From: Rugamonas aquatica
GTDB lineage: Bacteria > Pseudomonadota > Gammaproteobacteria > Burkholderiales > Burkholderiaceae_D
Direction of reading: 5' to 3'
NCBI RefSeq assembly: GCF_009380215.1
Contig: NZ_WHUG01000016.1
Coordinates: forward strand, 62,001-126,000
Length of the DNA stretch: 64,000 nt
The notes beneath the pieces are model-generated. The model ran no database searches and was not told the DNA's origin. It saw only the letters and a list, made by a program, of their open reading frames with translations. Shown here piece by piece: positions 8,248 through 17,405 of the stretch (its first letter is position 1; every line of letters starts with the position of its first letter). Both the position numbers and the translations under genes were made by a program.

Positions 8248-9462
8248 ATGTCGTCGGGAAAAATTCTGGTCGCACAGGGAGGCGGTCCGACCGCCGTCAT
8301 CAACCAGTCGCTGGCGGGCGTGGTGCTGGAAGCGCGCCGCTTCCGCGACGTCAGCCGCGTCTACGGCGCGCTGCACGGCGTGCGCGGCATCATCAACGAA
8401 GACCTGGTCGACCTGACCTGCGAGACCAGCCACAACCTGGAGCTGGTGGCGGCCACGCCATCGTCGGCGCTGGGTTCCACGCGCGACAAGCCGGACCTGC
8501 CGTATTGCGAAGAGATCTTCAAGGTGCTGCGCGCGCATGAGATCGAGCAGTTCTACTACATCGGCGGCAACGATTCATCGGACACGGTGCGCATCGTCAG
8601 CGAGCAGGCGCAGCAGGCCGGCTATCCGCTGCGCTGCATCCACATCCCCAAGACCATAGACAACGACCTGGTCGGCAGCGACCACACGCCGGGCTTCCCG
8701 TCGGCCGCGCGCTTTGTCGCGCAAGCGTTCGCCGGCGCCAACCTGGACAATGCCGCGCTGCCGGGCGTGTACGTGGGCGTGGTGATGGGCCGCCACGCCG
8801 GCTTCCTGACCGCCGCCGCCGCGCTGGGCAAGAAGTTCCCGGACGACGGCCCGCACCTGATCTATCTGCCGGAGCGGGTGTTCTCGCTGGAGCAGTTCCT
8901 GGCCGATGTCAAGGCCACTTATGCGCGCTATGGGCGCTGCGTGATCGCCGTGTCGGAAGGCATCCATGACGCATCGGGCGAAGCGATCGCCAGCCTGCTG
9001 GCCAAGGAAGTCGAGCGCGACGCGCACGGCAATGTGCAGCTGTCGGGCACCGGCGCGCTGGCCGATCTGCTGTGCGACGAGATCAAGGCCAAGCTGGGCA
9101 TCAAGCGCGTGCGCGGCGACACCTTCGGCTATCTACAGCGCTCGTTCATCGGCTGCGTGTCGGACGTGGACCAGCGCGAGGCGCGCGAAGTCGGCGAGAA
9201 GGCGGTGCAGTTCGCCATGTGGGGCGGGCGCGACGGCTCGGTAGCGATCAAGCGCACCGGCTTCTACTCGGTCGACTATGAGTTGATGGCCTTGGCCGAC
9301 GTGGCCGGCAAGACGCGCGTGATGGAGGACGAGTTCATCAGCGCCAGCGGCACCGACGTCACCGACGCCTTCCGCCTGTACCTGCGCCCGCTGCTGGGCT
9401 CCGGCATGCCCGACGCCTTCCGCCTGCGGCCGGCGCCGGTGGAGAAAATACTGAAGAAATAG
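8248..9462 (+). CDS. pfp: 6-phosphofructokinase, probably pyrophosphate-dependent
   Basis: This enzyme phosphorylates fructose 6-phosphate to fructose 1,6-bisphosphate in glycolysis. The 404-aa protein has the nucleotide-site loop VAQGGGPTAVINQS, the GGNDS motif at residues 106-110 and PKTIDNDL around residues 134-141. In ATP-dependent enzymes the diagnostic positions are Gly (GGDG and PGTIDND); here they are Asp109 and Lys135, the signature of PPi-using enzymes. The phosphoryl donor is inferred from these residues. A strong GGAGGAG ribosome site precedes the ATG. If PPi-linked, the reaction would be reversible. Confidence 0.9.
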   Translation: MSSGKILVAQGGGPTAVINQSLAGVVLEARRFRDVSRVYGALHGVRGIINEDLVDLTCETSHNLELVAATPSSALGSTRDKPDLPYCEEIFKVLRAHEIEQFYYIGGNDSSDTVRIVSEQAQQAGYPLRCIHIPKTIDNDLVGSDHTPGFPSAARFVAQAFAGANLDNAALPGVYVGVVMGRHAGFLTAAAALGKKFPDDGPHLIYLPERVFSLEQFLADVKATYARYGRCVIAVSEGIHDASGEAIASLLAKEVERDAHGNVQLSGTGALADLLCDEIKAKLGIKRVRGDTFGYLQRSFIGCVSDVDQREAREVGEKAVQFAMWGGRDGSVAIKRTGFYSVDYELMALADVAGKTRVMEDEFISASGTDVTDAFRLYLRPLLGSGMPDAFRLRPAPVEKILKK

Positions 9463-9469
9463 CAGAGAA

Positions 9470-9952
9470 TCAGATATGGTGCGGAGGCGCTGAATTCCGT
9501 ATGAATTCCATCGCGCCTTCCACCTGCTCGTTTGCCGCGTCCTGGATCAACTGCCAGCCCAACTGCGATTTTTTGTGGTCCCCGTGAGAGCCGTAGTAGA
9601 GATTACGACCGTGTTCATATTTCGCTTTGGGATAACCGAGCTTGGCCGCGCACTCAAAAAAATGGGCTGCCTTGAACTCATCCTGACGAACCAGATCGCC
9701 AAGATCGTAGCAAACGCCGAGTGCATATAAAGCTGGCGCATAGCCCAGTTCGGCAGACTTCTCCAACAAGCGCAGACTGCGTTCTTCAAATTGCGCAACC
9801 GACTCGGCGTCGGGCATGCTGAAGGTGGAAAATAAAAACAACGCCTCAGGATCGGCATGCTCCACCAAGGGGCCGAGGAGCTGGGACGCCTCGGCAATAT
9901 CACCGAGGTCGAGTGCCAAGCGTGCCTTAGCCAGTATTTGCGCGCTATCCAT
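9470..9952 (-). CDS. Sel1-like repeat protein
   Basis: The 160-aa protein has at least two Sel1-type helical repeats (SAELGYAPALYALGVCYDLG and CAAKLGYPKAKYEHGRNLYY). These form an alpha-solenoid that usually mediates protein-protein contacts. No signal peptide is visible, so it is probably cytoplasmic. It converges on the phosphofructokinase gene. A consensus sigma-70 promoter at 10071-10099 would drive it. No partner can be named. Confidence 0.75.
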   Translation of the reverse strand: MDSAQILAKARLALDLGDIAEASQLLGPLVEHADPEALFLFSTFSMPDAESVAQFEERSLRLLEKSAELGYAPALYALGVCYDLGDLVRQDEFKAAHFFECAAKLGYPKAKYEHGRNLYYGSHGDHKKSQLGWQLIQDAANEQVEGAMEFIRNSAPPHHI

Positions 9953-10033
9953 GAGGAATAACCCTGTCGCCCCTTAGGGCCGGATATGGGACATGGCTGG
10001 CTGCCGTCTTTGCGAATGGCGGTCGATTGCCGG

Positions 10034-10099
10034 GGGCTTTAGCTACCCAAAGCGCTAAACCCTTGGAGTATTTATAGTGCTTGCCCTGTTCCCTGTCAA
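10034..10099 (-). promoter_or_regulatory. Sigma-70 promoter and 5' hairpin of the Sel1-repeat gene
   Basis: On the minus strand TTGACA (10094-10099) and TATAAA (10071-10076) are separated by exactly 17 bases, an almost perfect housekeeping promoter. Transcription would start near 10064. The first ~30 transcribed bases can fold into a stem (GGGTTTAGC pairing with GCTAAAGCCC, one bulge, 10034-10062). The remaining leader to the start codon at 9952 is about 80 bases. The rest of the 9953-10220 gap shows no gene. Confidence 0.7.
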
Positions 10100-10220
10100 A
10101 CGATAGAACAGCAACCGACCATGCAAGATAATCCGGCCACGCAGCATGTCCCGAAGACCGGATATTGAAACGTATCGAAGATTACGGCGACTTCAAGGCA
10201 GACGGAAACGCGATACGCCG

Positions 10221-10943
10221 CTACTCATCCGCATGCACATCGCGATACGCGAGCATAGCAAGCAGGCGTTCCTCCTTGTCCGGATCGAAGCCGCAGCTGG
10301 CTTCGAAGCGGGCCGGATTTTCGTAGGTGCCGAACAGCATGTCCCACCAGACGATATCGCCGTAGTTGTTGCGGTGGCGGCCGTGCTGGTGGTGGATGCG
10401 GTGCATCTCCGGCCGCTGGAAGAAGTAGCCTATCCAGCGCGGCGTACGCACGCTGGTGTGATAGAAGAACTCGCCCAGCGCCGTGCACAGCGTGTAGACC
10501 GCGCCCGCTTCCGGCGACAATCCCAGCAGCGTGTACACCAGCAGACTGCCCAGCACCGAGTTGACCAGCATTTCGCCCGGATGCTTGTAGAACGAGGTGA
10601 TCACCTCGATGCGCTGCGGGCTGTGGTGAATCTGATGGAAGATGCGCCACAGCCAGTCCGACTCATGACGCCAGCGGTGCCACCAGTAAAACACGAAGGT
10701 GGCAATGAAATAGGCCAGCAATCCGCCCGCCGCCGGATGCAGAAAGTGCGACAGGTGGAACACCGAGGCCGCCGACAGCCAGCGCTCCCAGCTCACGCCC
10801 GCCAGCAGCACTATGCCCAACTGCGCCGCGTTGACCAGCAACACCCGCAGCGGCCAGGTCCGCACGCGCGGCAGTGCCCAGCCGGGCCGCAGCCGCTCCA
10901 GCACAAAACATCCGCCAAACACCAGCAGTATCACGCCCAACAT
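10221..10943 (-). CDS. Sterol desaturase / fatty acid hydroxylase family protein
   Basis: This 240-aa integral membrane oxidase carries the histidine clusters that bind a di-iron centre: HRWRH near residue 106, HQIHHS near 119 and HRIHHQHGRHRN near 196. Each flanks hydrophobic helices. Family members hydroxylate or desaturate sterols, carotenoids or fatty acids using O2; the substrate is not evident here. The start at 10943 is chosen over an in-frame start 84 bases upstream because AGGAGA sits just before it. The gene diverges from the HTH regulator at 11065. Confidence 0.88.
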   Translation of the reverse strand: MLGVILLVFGGCFVLERLRPGWALPRVRTWPLRVLLVNAAQLGIVLLAGVSWERWLSAASVFHLSHFLHPAAGGLLAYFIATFVFYWWHRWRHESDWLWRIFHQIHHSPQRIEVITSFYKHPGEMLVNSVLGSLLVYTLLGLSPEAGAVYTLCTALGEFFYHTSVRTPRWIGYFFQRPEMHRIHHQHGRHRNNYGDIVWWDMLFGTYENPARFEASCGFDPDKEERLLAMLAYRDVHADE

Positions 10944-11037
10944 GTCGTTCTCCTTGATTGATGAGAAAGACTGGAGTCTGCCAGCAAGTAGCCAAAATAA
11001 ATACATTGCCGTTACCAACAACGTCATTTAAGCTTTG

Positions 11038-11058
11038 AAGTATCAATTTTCGATACTT
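11038..11058. promoter_or_regulatory. Palindromic operator candidate in front of the HTH regulator
   Basis: AAGTATC and GATACTT form a perfect 7-bp inverted repeat around a 7-base AT-rich centre (AATTTTC). The repeat ends 6 bases before the ATG of the HTH regulator and lies in its divergent intergenic region with the hydroxylase gene. It overlaps the place where a ribosome site would be, and no clear Shine-Dalgarno is present. It is a good candidate for an autoregulatory binding site. Confidence 0.5.
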
Positions 11059-11064
11059 TTCACC

Positions 11065-11820
11065 ATGTCCCAGACCCAGCACCTGATCGCCACGCTGAAG
11101 CGCCTGCTGAAGGCCGACGGCATCACCTACGCCCGCGTCGCCGCCCACTTGCAGCTCAGCGAAGCCACAGTCAAGCGGCAGTTCTCGCTGCAGAGCTTTT
11201 CACTGCAAACGCTGGAAGCAATCTGCGACCTGCTGCACATGGAATTGGCCGAACTGGTACAGGCCGCCGCGCAGAGCCAGGCTACGCTGCGCAGCCTGAG
11301 CGCGACGCAGGAAAAAGAACTGGTGGCCGATCCCGGCCGACTGTTGACAGCGGTCTGCGTGCTCAACCACTGGAGCGCCGCGCGCATTGTCGAGACCTAC
11401 CGGATCAGCGAAGCCAAGTGCGTCGGCTACCTGGTGCAACTGGACCGTTTGGGATTGATACACCTGATGCCAGAAAACCGCGTCAAGCTGCGTATCGCAC
11501 GTGACTTCGCCTGGTTGCCGGACGGCCCGATCCAACGCTTCTTCCAGGACCGCATTCAATCCGACTTCCTCAACGGCCGCTTCGACCAGCCAGGCCAGCA
11601 GCTGCGCTTTCAGCACGCGATGCTGACGGCAGAGGCCAGCGCGCGTCTGCAACAACGCATGCAGCGCCTGCTGCGCGAGTTCGCCGAACTGCACGAAGAC
11701 AGCAAATCCGCACCCGACGCCCAACGCTACGGCACCAGCCTGCTGATGGCGGTCAAGCCATGGGAACCGCAAGCCTTCGAAGCCCTGCGCCGCCAGCCCG
11801 ATGCACGGCCGTTCGCCTAA
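11065..11820 (+). CDS. Helix-turn-helix (XRE-like) transcriptional regulator
   Basis: The 251-aa protein begins with a Cro/CI-type helix-turn-helix (residues ~15-65; YARVAAHLQLSEATVKRQF followed by LQTLEAICDLLHMELAEL). Its ~180-residue C-terminal part has no recognised domain. The ATG at 11065 is chosen because the helix-turn-helix begins soon after it; the TTG 30 bases upstream would include the palindrome in the coding region. It probably regulates itself and the divergent membrane hydroxylase gene. Its end overlaps the end of the truncated hepT gene on the other strand. Confidence 0.82.
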   Translation: MSQTQHLIATLKRLLKADGITYARVAAHLQLSEATVKRQFSLQSFSLQTLEAICDLLHMELAELVQAAAQSQATLRSLSATQEKELVADPGRLLTAVCVLNHWSAARIVETYRISEAKCVGYLVQLDRLGLIHLMPENRVKLRIARDFAWLPDGPIQRFFQDRIQSDFLNGRFDQPGQQLRFQHAMLTAEASARLQQRMQRLLREFAELHEDSKSAPDAQRYGTSLLMAVKPWEPQAFEALRRQPDARPFA

Positions 11821-11987
11821 ACGTCGTGCAGCGCGGCTTCGCACGCTCGCTGAATATTCAAGATCGCGGCGTCCTGCCGCGTATGATCCGCACCGAACGT
11901 GGCAGGATTTTTGAGATACTCCTCGCGAGCACGGGCCACGCAGCGCTCTATCGTGGCCGCCTTGTTAAGGATGACGTCATCGGCCAT
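11817..11987 (-). pseudogene. Truncated HepT-like (HEPN, DUF86) toxin remnant
   Basis: The 56-aa product (MADDVILNKAATIERCVARA... TRQDAAILNIQRACEAALHDV) matches the N-terminal helices of HepT toxins, which are normally ~130-140 aa. It stops inside the end of the convergent HTH gene. The C-terminal half with the R-x(4-6)-H RNase motif is missing, so it cannot be an active toxin. It overlaps the end of the nucleotidyltransferase gene by 11 bases, the normal mntA-hepT arrangement. Confidence 0.75.
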
Positions 11988-12384
11988 ACACGCGCCCCTC
12001 ACGTTCAATGTCTTCCAGCAGGCCGGCGCGGGCCGTATCCAGATCCGTCTTTTGACTCAGGATCGCACATTCGTACAAGGAGGCCTGCACGTCCTTGTTC
12101 CACAGACGAGAGCCGGTGGTAATCACCTGGTACTGCAAGACCGTCGATGCGGCACGTAGGTCGATCAAATCGACGTCGCAGCCGACCAACCCGGCCAGCG
12201 ATTGCGCCAGCTCCCACGTCGCCAACGGCTCCAGCTTGCCCTCAACCAGCACCGCAAGATCAAGGTCGCTGTCGCCGCACGCCTGCTCCGTTGCTCGATT
12301 GCCGAACAGGTAGACGGCCAGCAGCCCGGGCAAGCGCAGGCGCAATGCGGACACGATCTCCGGTTCAGAAATATTCGCACCCAT
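11977..12384 (-). CDS. MntA-like nucleotidyltransferase (antitoxin of a HepT/MntA pair)
   Basis: The 135-aa protein has the minimal nucleotidyltransferase fold with YLFGNRATEQACGDSDLDLA at residues ~27-46. In MntA antitoxins this motif is GS-x10-DxD and the enzyme AMPylates HepT. Here the Ser is replaced by Asn while both catalytic Asp residues remain. AGGAG lies 5 bases before the ATG at 12384. With its toxin truncated, the protein may be an orphan or be drifting. Confidence 0.82.
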   Translation of the reverse strand: MGANISEPEIVSALRLRLPGLLAVYLFGNRATEQACGDSDLDLAVLVEGKLEPLATWELAQSLAGLVGCDVDLIDLRAASTVLQYQVITTGSRLWNKDVQASLYECAILSQKTDLDTARAGLLEDIEREGRVYGR

Positions 12385-12421
12385 TGCCACTCCTGCATTC
12401 AGTGTGTGGCTAAAGCTTACA

Positions 12422-13621
12422 CTATGGCGCGAGCGCCGGCAGCAGCGGCATAATGTCGCCGTCGGATGGCAGGGGCTTCAACTCCAGCAACCGCATCAGC
12501 AACGGGTAAACATCAACATTGTCGAACGCCGGCAGCACCACACCCGGCTTGATGGCCGGGCCGGCGGCGATGAAGATGGCGCTCATCTCCGGCGCGGCGT
12601 TGTCGTAGCCGTGCGCGCCGCCTCTCACCATCGTCTTGTCGTTGAACGCCAGCAGCCAGCCGGTTTCGGCCAGGCAGATAAAGGCCGGCACGCGCGCGTT
12701 CCGTCCATACGCCAGCCGCGCCGGGATCTCGCCCTTGCGCCAGCACTGCATATGCTCATGCGGCTTGAGCAGCGCCGCCGCCAGTTGCTCTTCGTGTCCC
12801 GCCACCGGCTCCAGCCCCGCATACGATCCGCTGGCCACCTTGTTGTAGCTGCCCTCCGGCAGCAGCCGGTCCATGCGCACCACGCGCTCGGCGCTGGTCG
12901 GCGCCATGCCGTGATCGGAGACGATGACGATGTTGGCATCCACGCGGCGCTTGGCCAAGCCATCCAGCAAGCGCCCGATGCTCTCGTCGACGCGCGCCAC
13001 CGCCCGCGTGGTTTGGCCGGCATCCGGGCCGAAGGTGTGGCCGGCGTGATCGACATCATCCAGGTACAGCGTGGCGAAGCCGAGCGGCTCCCCCTTCGCC
13101 CGCCCCAGCCACGACAGCAGCCGGTCGACCCGCACCACGGCCGGATGCTTGCCGTCGAACGGCGGCGCCACGGTCGGCCGCACGCCATGAATGGCCGCCT
13201 CGGACCCCGGCCAGAACAGCGTGCCGGCACGGATGCGGTGCAGCTCGGCCGTCACCCACACCGGCTCGGCCTGGTCCCACCAGCGGCGGTCGGTGACGGC
13301 CGCCTCGTTATCCAGACTGAAGCGCACGCCGGGGATGGCCGCGTCGTCCATATTGTTGCCCACCACCCCGTGATGGTCGGGACGCAGCCCCGTCACCAGC
13401 GTGTAGTGGTTAGGGAAGGTCAGCGACGGAAACGACGGCCGCATCGCCACCGCCCGCGCGCCGCTGGCCGCCAGACGGTTCAGATTGGGCGTGACGCCGC
13501 GCTCCAGGTAATCGGGACGCATGCCGTCGATCGATACCAGTATCGTCAACGGCGCCGCCGTGGCGCAGCAGCTCGCGGCCAGCAGCAACAGGCCGGCCAG
13601 TTGTTTCAGGCTTGATGTCAT
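12422..13621 (-). CDS. Secreted nucleotide pyrophosphatase/phosphodiesterase-like enzyme (alkaline phosphatase superfamily)
   Basis: This 399-aa protein has a signal peptide (LKQLAGLLLLAASCCATAA) and the metal-binding residues of the alkaline phosphatase fold. These are Asp in VSIDGMRPDYL, the Thr nucleophile in SLTFPNHYTLVTG, DDVDHAGHTFGPD and VSDHGM. Members of the ecto-nucleotide pyrophosphatase group hydrolyse phosphodiester or pyrophosphate bonds of nucleotides in the periplasm. It lies downstream of purM but is separated from it by a strong terminator, so it is probably transcribed on its own. Confidence 0.88.
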   Translation of the reverse strand: MTSSLKQLAGLLLLAASCCATAAPLTILVSIDGMRPDYLERGVTPNLNRLAASGARAVAMRPSFPSLTFPNHYTLVTGLRPDHHGVVGNNMDDAAIPGVRFSLDNEAAVTDRRWWDQAEPVWVTAELHRIRAGTLFWPGSEAAIHGVRPTVAPPFDGKHPAVVRVDRLLSWLGRAKGEPLGFATLYLDDVDHAGHTFGPDAGQTTRAVARVDESIGRLLDGLAKRRVDANIVIVSDHGMAPTSAERVVRMDRLLPEGSYNKVASGSYAGLEPVAGHEEQLAAALLKPHEHMQCWRKGEIPARLAYGRNARVPAFICLAETGWLLAFNDKTMVRGGAHGYDNAAPEMSAIFIAAGPAIKPGVVLPAFDNVDVYPLLMRLLELKPLPSDGDIMPLLPALAP

Positions 13622-13639
13622 CGTTCAGGGTCCAGGCAT

Positions 13640-13678
13640 AAAAAAAGCGGACGACGCCAAGGGCGTGGTCCGCTTTTT
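13640..13678 (-). terminator. Intrinsic terminator after purM
   Basis: On the minus strand an 11-bp perfect stem (AAAAAGCGGAC pairing with GTCCGCTTTTT, further extended by ACGCC/GGCGT) is followed by a run of seven T. It ends purM transcription 17 bases after the stop codon. Confidence 0.9.
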
Positions 13679-13694
13679 GGAAAGTGCTTATCGT

Positions 13695-14738
<1,044 letters not shown>

Positions 14739-14899
14739 GGTGTATTTCGCAGCGGAGGCGGTAAAATAGAAGGCGGAGACCTGTTTCGTAGCAAAAAGCC
14801 ACGAAAATGCAGAAAAAGCAGCACAACAACCCGGTCAATCCGCTATTTTATCAAAATGCCCCGTCCAACAGCCGTTTTTAACCATCTAAATCACACTCC

Positions 14900-15988
14900 A
14901 TGCCATTTCCCCTCTCGGTAGAGCAAAAGCAAACGGCATTCTGGGTAGCGGTTTGGGCAGCATTCTTCCTCTTGTTGGTCACGCTGGGACCGGTGCTGAC
15001 GCCCTTCCTGGCCGCCGCCATCCTCGCCTACGCATTGAACCCGGGCGTCGACTTCCTCGACCATCTGCGCGTCGGCCGCCTGAAAATGCGCGTGCCACGC
15101 CCGCTGGCCGTGCTGGTGGTGGTGGTGCTGTTCTTCGCCGCCATCGCCGCGCTGGTGCTGATCGTGGTGCCGGTGCTGCAAAAAGAAATCCCGATGCTGC
15201 AGGCGCAGATCCCCGCCTTCCTGGCCAAGGCCAACGACCTGCTCGGCCCCAAGCTGCAGGAAATGGGCGTCAAGGTGCGCCTCGACAGCGACGGCATCAA
15301 GAAGCTCGTATCACAGCAGATGGCAACCAGCGGCGACGAGATCTGGAGCGCCGTGCTCAATTCGGCGCGCGTCGGCGGCACCGCGGTGTTGGGCTGGATC
15401 GCCACGCTGGTGCTGATTCCGGTGGTGCTGTTCTACCTGCTGCTGGACTGGCACCCGATGCTGGCCCGTATCGCCGGCTGCGTGCCGCGCCGCTGGATAG
15501 GCGCCACGATGGACATGGCCAACGAGGTCGACACCCTGCTGGCCCAGTACCTGCGCGGCCAGCTGCTGGTGATGTTCGTGCTGGCCGTCTACTACTCGGT
15601 GGCGCTGGCCATCGCCGGCTTCGACGTCGCGCTGCCGGTCGGTATCATCACCGGCCTGCTGGTGTTCATCCCCTACCTGGGCTTCGGCCTGGGCTTGGTG
15701 CTGGCGCTGATTTCGGCGGTGCTGCAATTCTCCGACTGGAGCGGCGTGGTGGCGGTGGCCGTGATCTACGGCGCCGGCCAGGTGATCGAGGGCTTTTTCC
15801 TCACGCCGCGCCTGGTGGGCGAGCGCATCGGCCTCAATCCGCTGGCCGTGATCTTCGCTTTATTGGCCTTCGGCCAGCTGTTCGGCTTTGTCGGCGTGCT
15901 GCTGGCGTTGCCCGCTTCGGCCGTGCTGATGGTGGCATTTAAGCATCTGCGCCGCCACTACCTGAGCAGCAGCTTCTATAATGCGTGA
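14900..15988 (+). CDS. AI-2E family transporter (PerM-like permease)
   Basis: This 362-aa inner-membrane protein has about eight hydrophobic segments, two near the N-terminus (AVWAAFFLLLVTLGPVLTPF and a second at ~70-90) and a cluster after residue 150. A ~70-residue soluble region lies between. The conserved PYLGFGLGLVLA and LTPRLVGERIGLNP motifs identify the UPF0118/AI-2E family. Some members export AI-2 or act as Na+/H+ antiporters; the role here is not known. It heads the operon running to panB. Confidence 0.88.
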   Translation: MPFPLSVEQKQTAFWVAVWAAFFLLLVTLGPVLTPFLAAAILAYALNPGVDFLDHLRVGRLKMRVPRPLAVLVVVVLFFAAIAALVLIVVPVLQKEIPMLQAQIPAFLAKANDLLGPKLQEMGVKVRLDSDGIKKLVSQQMATSGDEIWSAVLNSARVGGTAVLGWIATLVLIPVVLFYLLLDWHPMLARIAGCVPRRWIGATMDMANEVDTLLAQYLRGQLLVMFVLAVYYSVALAIAGFDVALPVGIITGLLVFIPYLGFGLGLVLALISAVLQFSDWSGVVAVAVIYGAGQVIEGFFLTPRLVGERIGLNPLAVIFALLAFGQLFGFVGVLLALPASAVLMVAFKHLRRHYLSSSFYNA

Positions 15989-16036
15989 CGTGGAACAGAA
16001 AAACGTTATGCAAAAGATCACAATCAGGCGAACGCC

Positions 16037-16723
16037 ATGAAACAACTGGTGCTCGATTTAGGCGCAGACCAGGCGCACAGCCTCGCATCGTTCGAGGTGG
16101 GACAGAATGCCGAAGCGGCAGCGCTGATGGCGCAGTTCGCCGACCGCACGTCGCGCGAGCACTTCGCCTACCTGTGGGGCGCGGGCGGCGTCGGCAAGAC
16201 CCATCTGCTGAAAGCCCTGGCCAGCGCCGGCAGCGAGGCCGAACAACTGCGCGCGCGCTACATCTCGCCGTTTTCCATCGAGTCCGAATTCGTCTACTCG
16301 CCGGAGGTGGACCTGTACCTGCTCGACGACTGCGAAAAGCTGTCGCCGCTGGCGCAGATCGACGCCTTCGCGCTGTTCAATGAAATCCGCGCCAACAACG
16401 CCTTCATGGTGTGCAGCGGCGCCGTCGCGCCGGCCGTGCTGCCGGTGCGCGAAGACCTGCGCACCCGCATGGGCTGGGGCCTGATCTACCAGATCCACGG
16501 CCTGACCGACGACGAAAAGGTGGCCGCGCTGAGCGCCGCCGCCACCGCACGCGGCTTGACGCTGTCGCCGGGCGTGATACCCTACTTGCTGTCCCATTTT
16601 CAGCGCGACATGCGGTCGCTGTCGACCATGCTGGACTCGCTGGACCAGTATTCCCTCGAAACCCAACGCCCGATCACCCTGCCGCTGCTGCGCGAGTGGT
16701 TGCAGGCGGAAGCTAAAGAATAA
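16037..16723 (+). CDS. hda: DnaA regulatory inactivator Hda
   Basis: Hda works with the sliding clamp to stimulate ATP hydrolysis by DnaA, preventing re-initiation of replication. The 228-aa protein is a DnaA-type AAA+ module: Walker A WGAGGVGKTHLLKA near residue 46, Walker B LYLLDDCEKLS near 95, and a C-terminal lid domain. The N-terminal MKQLVLDL is a plausible clamp-binding motif (QLVLDL type). It lacks the DnaA DNA-binding domain. It lies between perM and a HAD phosphatase. Confidence 0.9.
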   Translation: MKQLVLDLGADQAHSLASFEVGQNAEAAALMAQFADRTSREHFAYLWGAGGVGKTHLLKALASAGSEAEQLRARYISPFSIESEFVYSPEVDLYLLDDCEKLSPLAQIDAFALFNEIRANNAFMVCSGAVAPAVLPVREDLRTRMGWGLIYQIHGLTDDEKVAALSAAATARGLTLSPGVIPYLLSHFQRDMRSLSTMLDSLDQYSLETQRPITLPLLREWLQAEAKE

Positions 16724-16733
16724 AGACGCCTGC

Positions 16734-17405
16734 ATGAACTTAGCCTTATTTGACCTCGACCACACGCTGCTGCCGATCGACTCCGACTACGAGTGGGGGC
16801 AGTTCCTGGTGCGCATCGGCGCCGTGGACGCCGCCGAATTCGCCCGCCGCAACGACGAGTTCTTCGCCCAGTACCAGGCCGGCACGCTGGACCCGGTGGA
16901 ATACCTGGAGTTCTCGCTCGGCACCCTGGCCTCGTTCCCGCAGGACCGCCTGAAAGCCATGCAGCAGCAGTACATGGCCGAAGTGGTACAGCCGGCGATC
17001 CGCCCGGCCGCCCGCGCGCTGCTGCAAAAGCACATCGACGCCGGCGACCTGGTGGCCATCGTCACCGCCACCAACCACTTCGTCACCGCGCCGATCGCCA
17101 AGGCGCTGGGCGTGGAGCACCTGATCGCGGCCATGCCGGAAGTAGACGCCGACGGCAAGCTGACCGGAAAACTGGTCGGCACGCCAACCCAGGGCGCGGG
17201 CAAGATCACCCACACCAAGGCTTGGCTGGCGAAGATGGACAAGACGCTGGAAGACTTCGACACCGTCCACTTCTACAGCGACTCGCACAACGACCTGCCG
17301 CTGATGTCCATCGTCAGCCATCCGGTGGCGACCAACCCCAACGCCGCACTGAAAACGCACGCCACAGCCCAAGGCTGGCCATTAATTGACCTATTCAATG
17401 ATTAA
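16734..17405 (+). CDS. HAD-superfamily (IB) phosphatase, SerB-like
   Basis: This 223-aa haloacid dehalogenase hydrolase has motif I FDLDHTLLP (Asp8, Asp10), motif II IVTATN and motif IV YSDSHNDLPLM. The helical cap is inserted after motif I, as in phosphoserine phosphatase-like class IB enzymes. Some betaproteobacterial homologues act as histidinol-phosphatase, so the substrate is open. The end overlaps the pcnB start by 8 bases. Confidence 0.88.
   Translation: MNLALFDLDHTLLPIDSDYEWGQFLVRIGAVDAAEFARRNDEFFAQYQAGTLDPVEYLEFSLGTLASFPQDRLKAMQQQYMAEVVQPAIRPAARALLQKHIDAGDLVAIVTATNHFVTAPIAKALGVEHLIAAMPEVDADGKLTGKLVGTPTQGAGKITHTKAWLAKMDKTLEDFDTVHFYSDSHNDLPLMSIVSHPVATNPNAALKTHATAQGWPLIDLFND

Noticed and set aside
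4012..8538. Very long open frame on the minus strand opposite the symporter, peptidase and phosphofructokinase genes
   Set aside because: It is antisense to three clearly recognised genes, is His/Arg/Gln rich without any domain, and is explained by high GC lowering stop-codon frequency.
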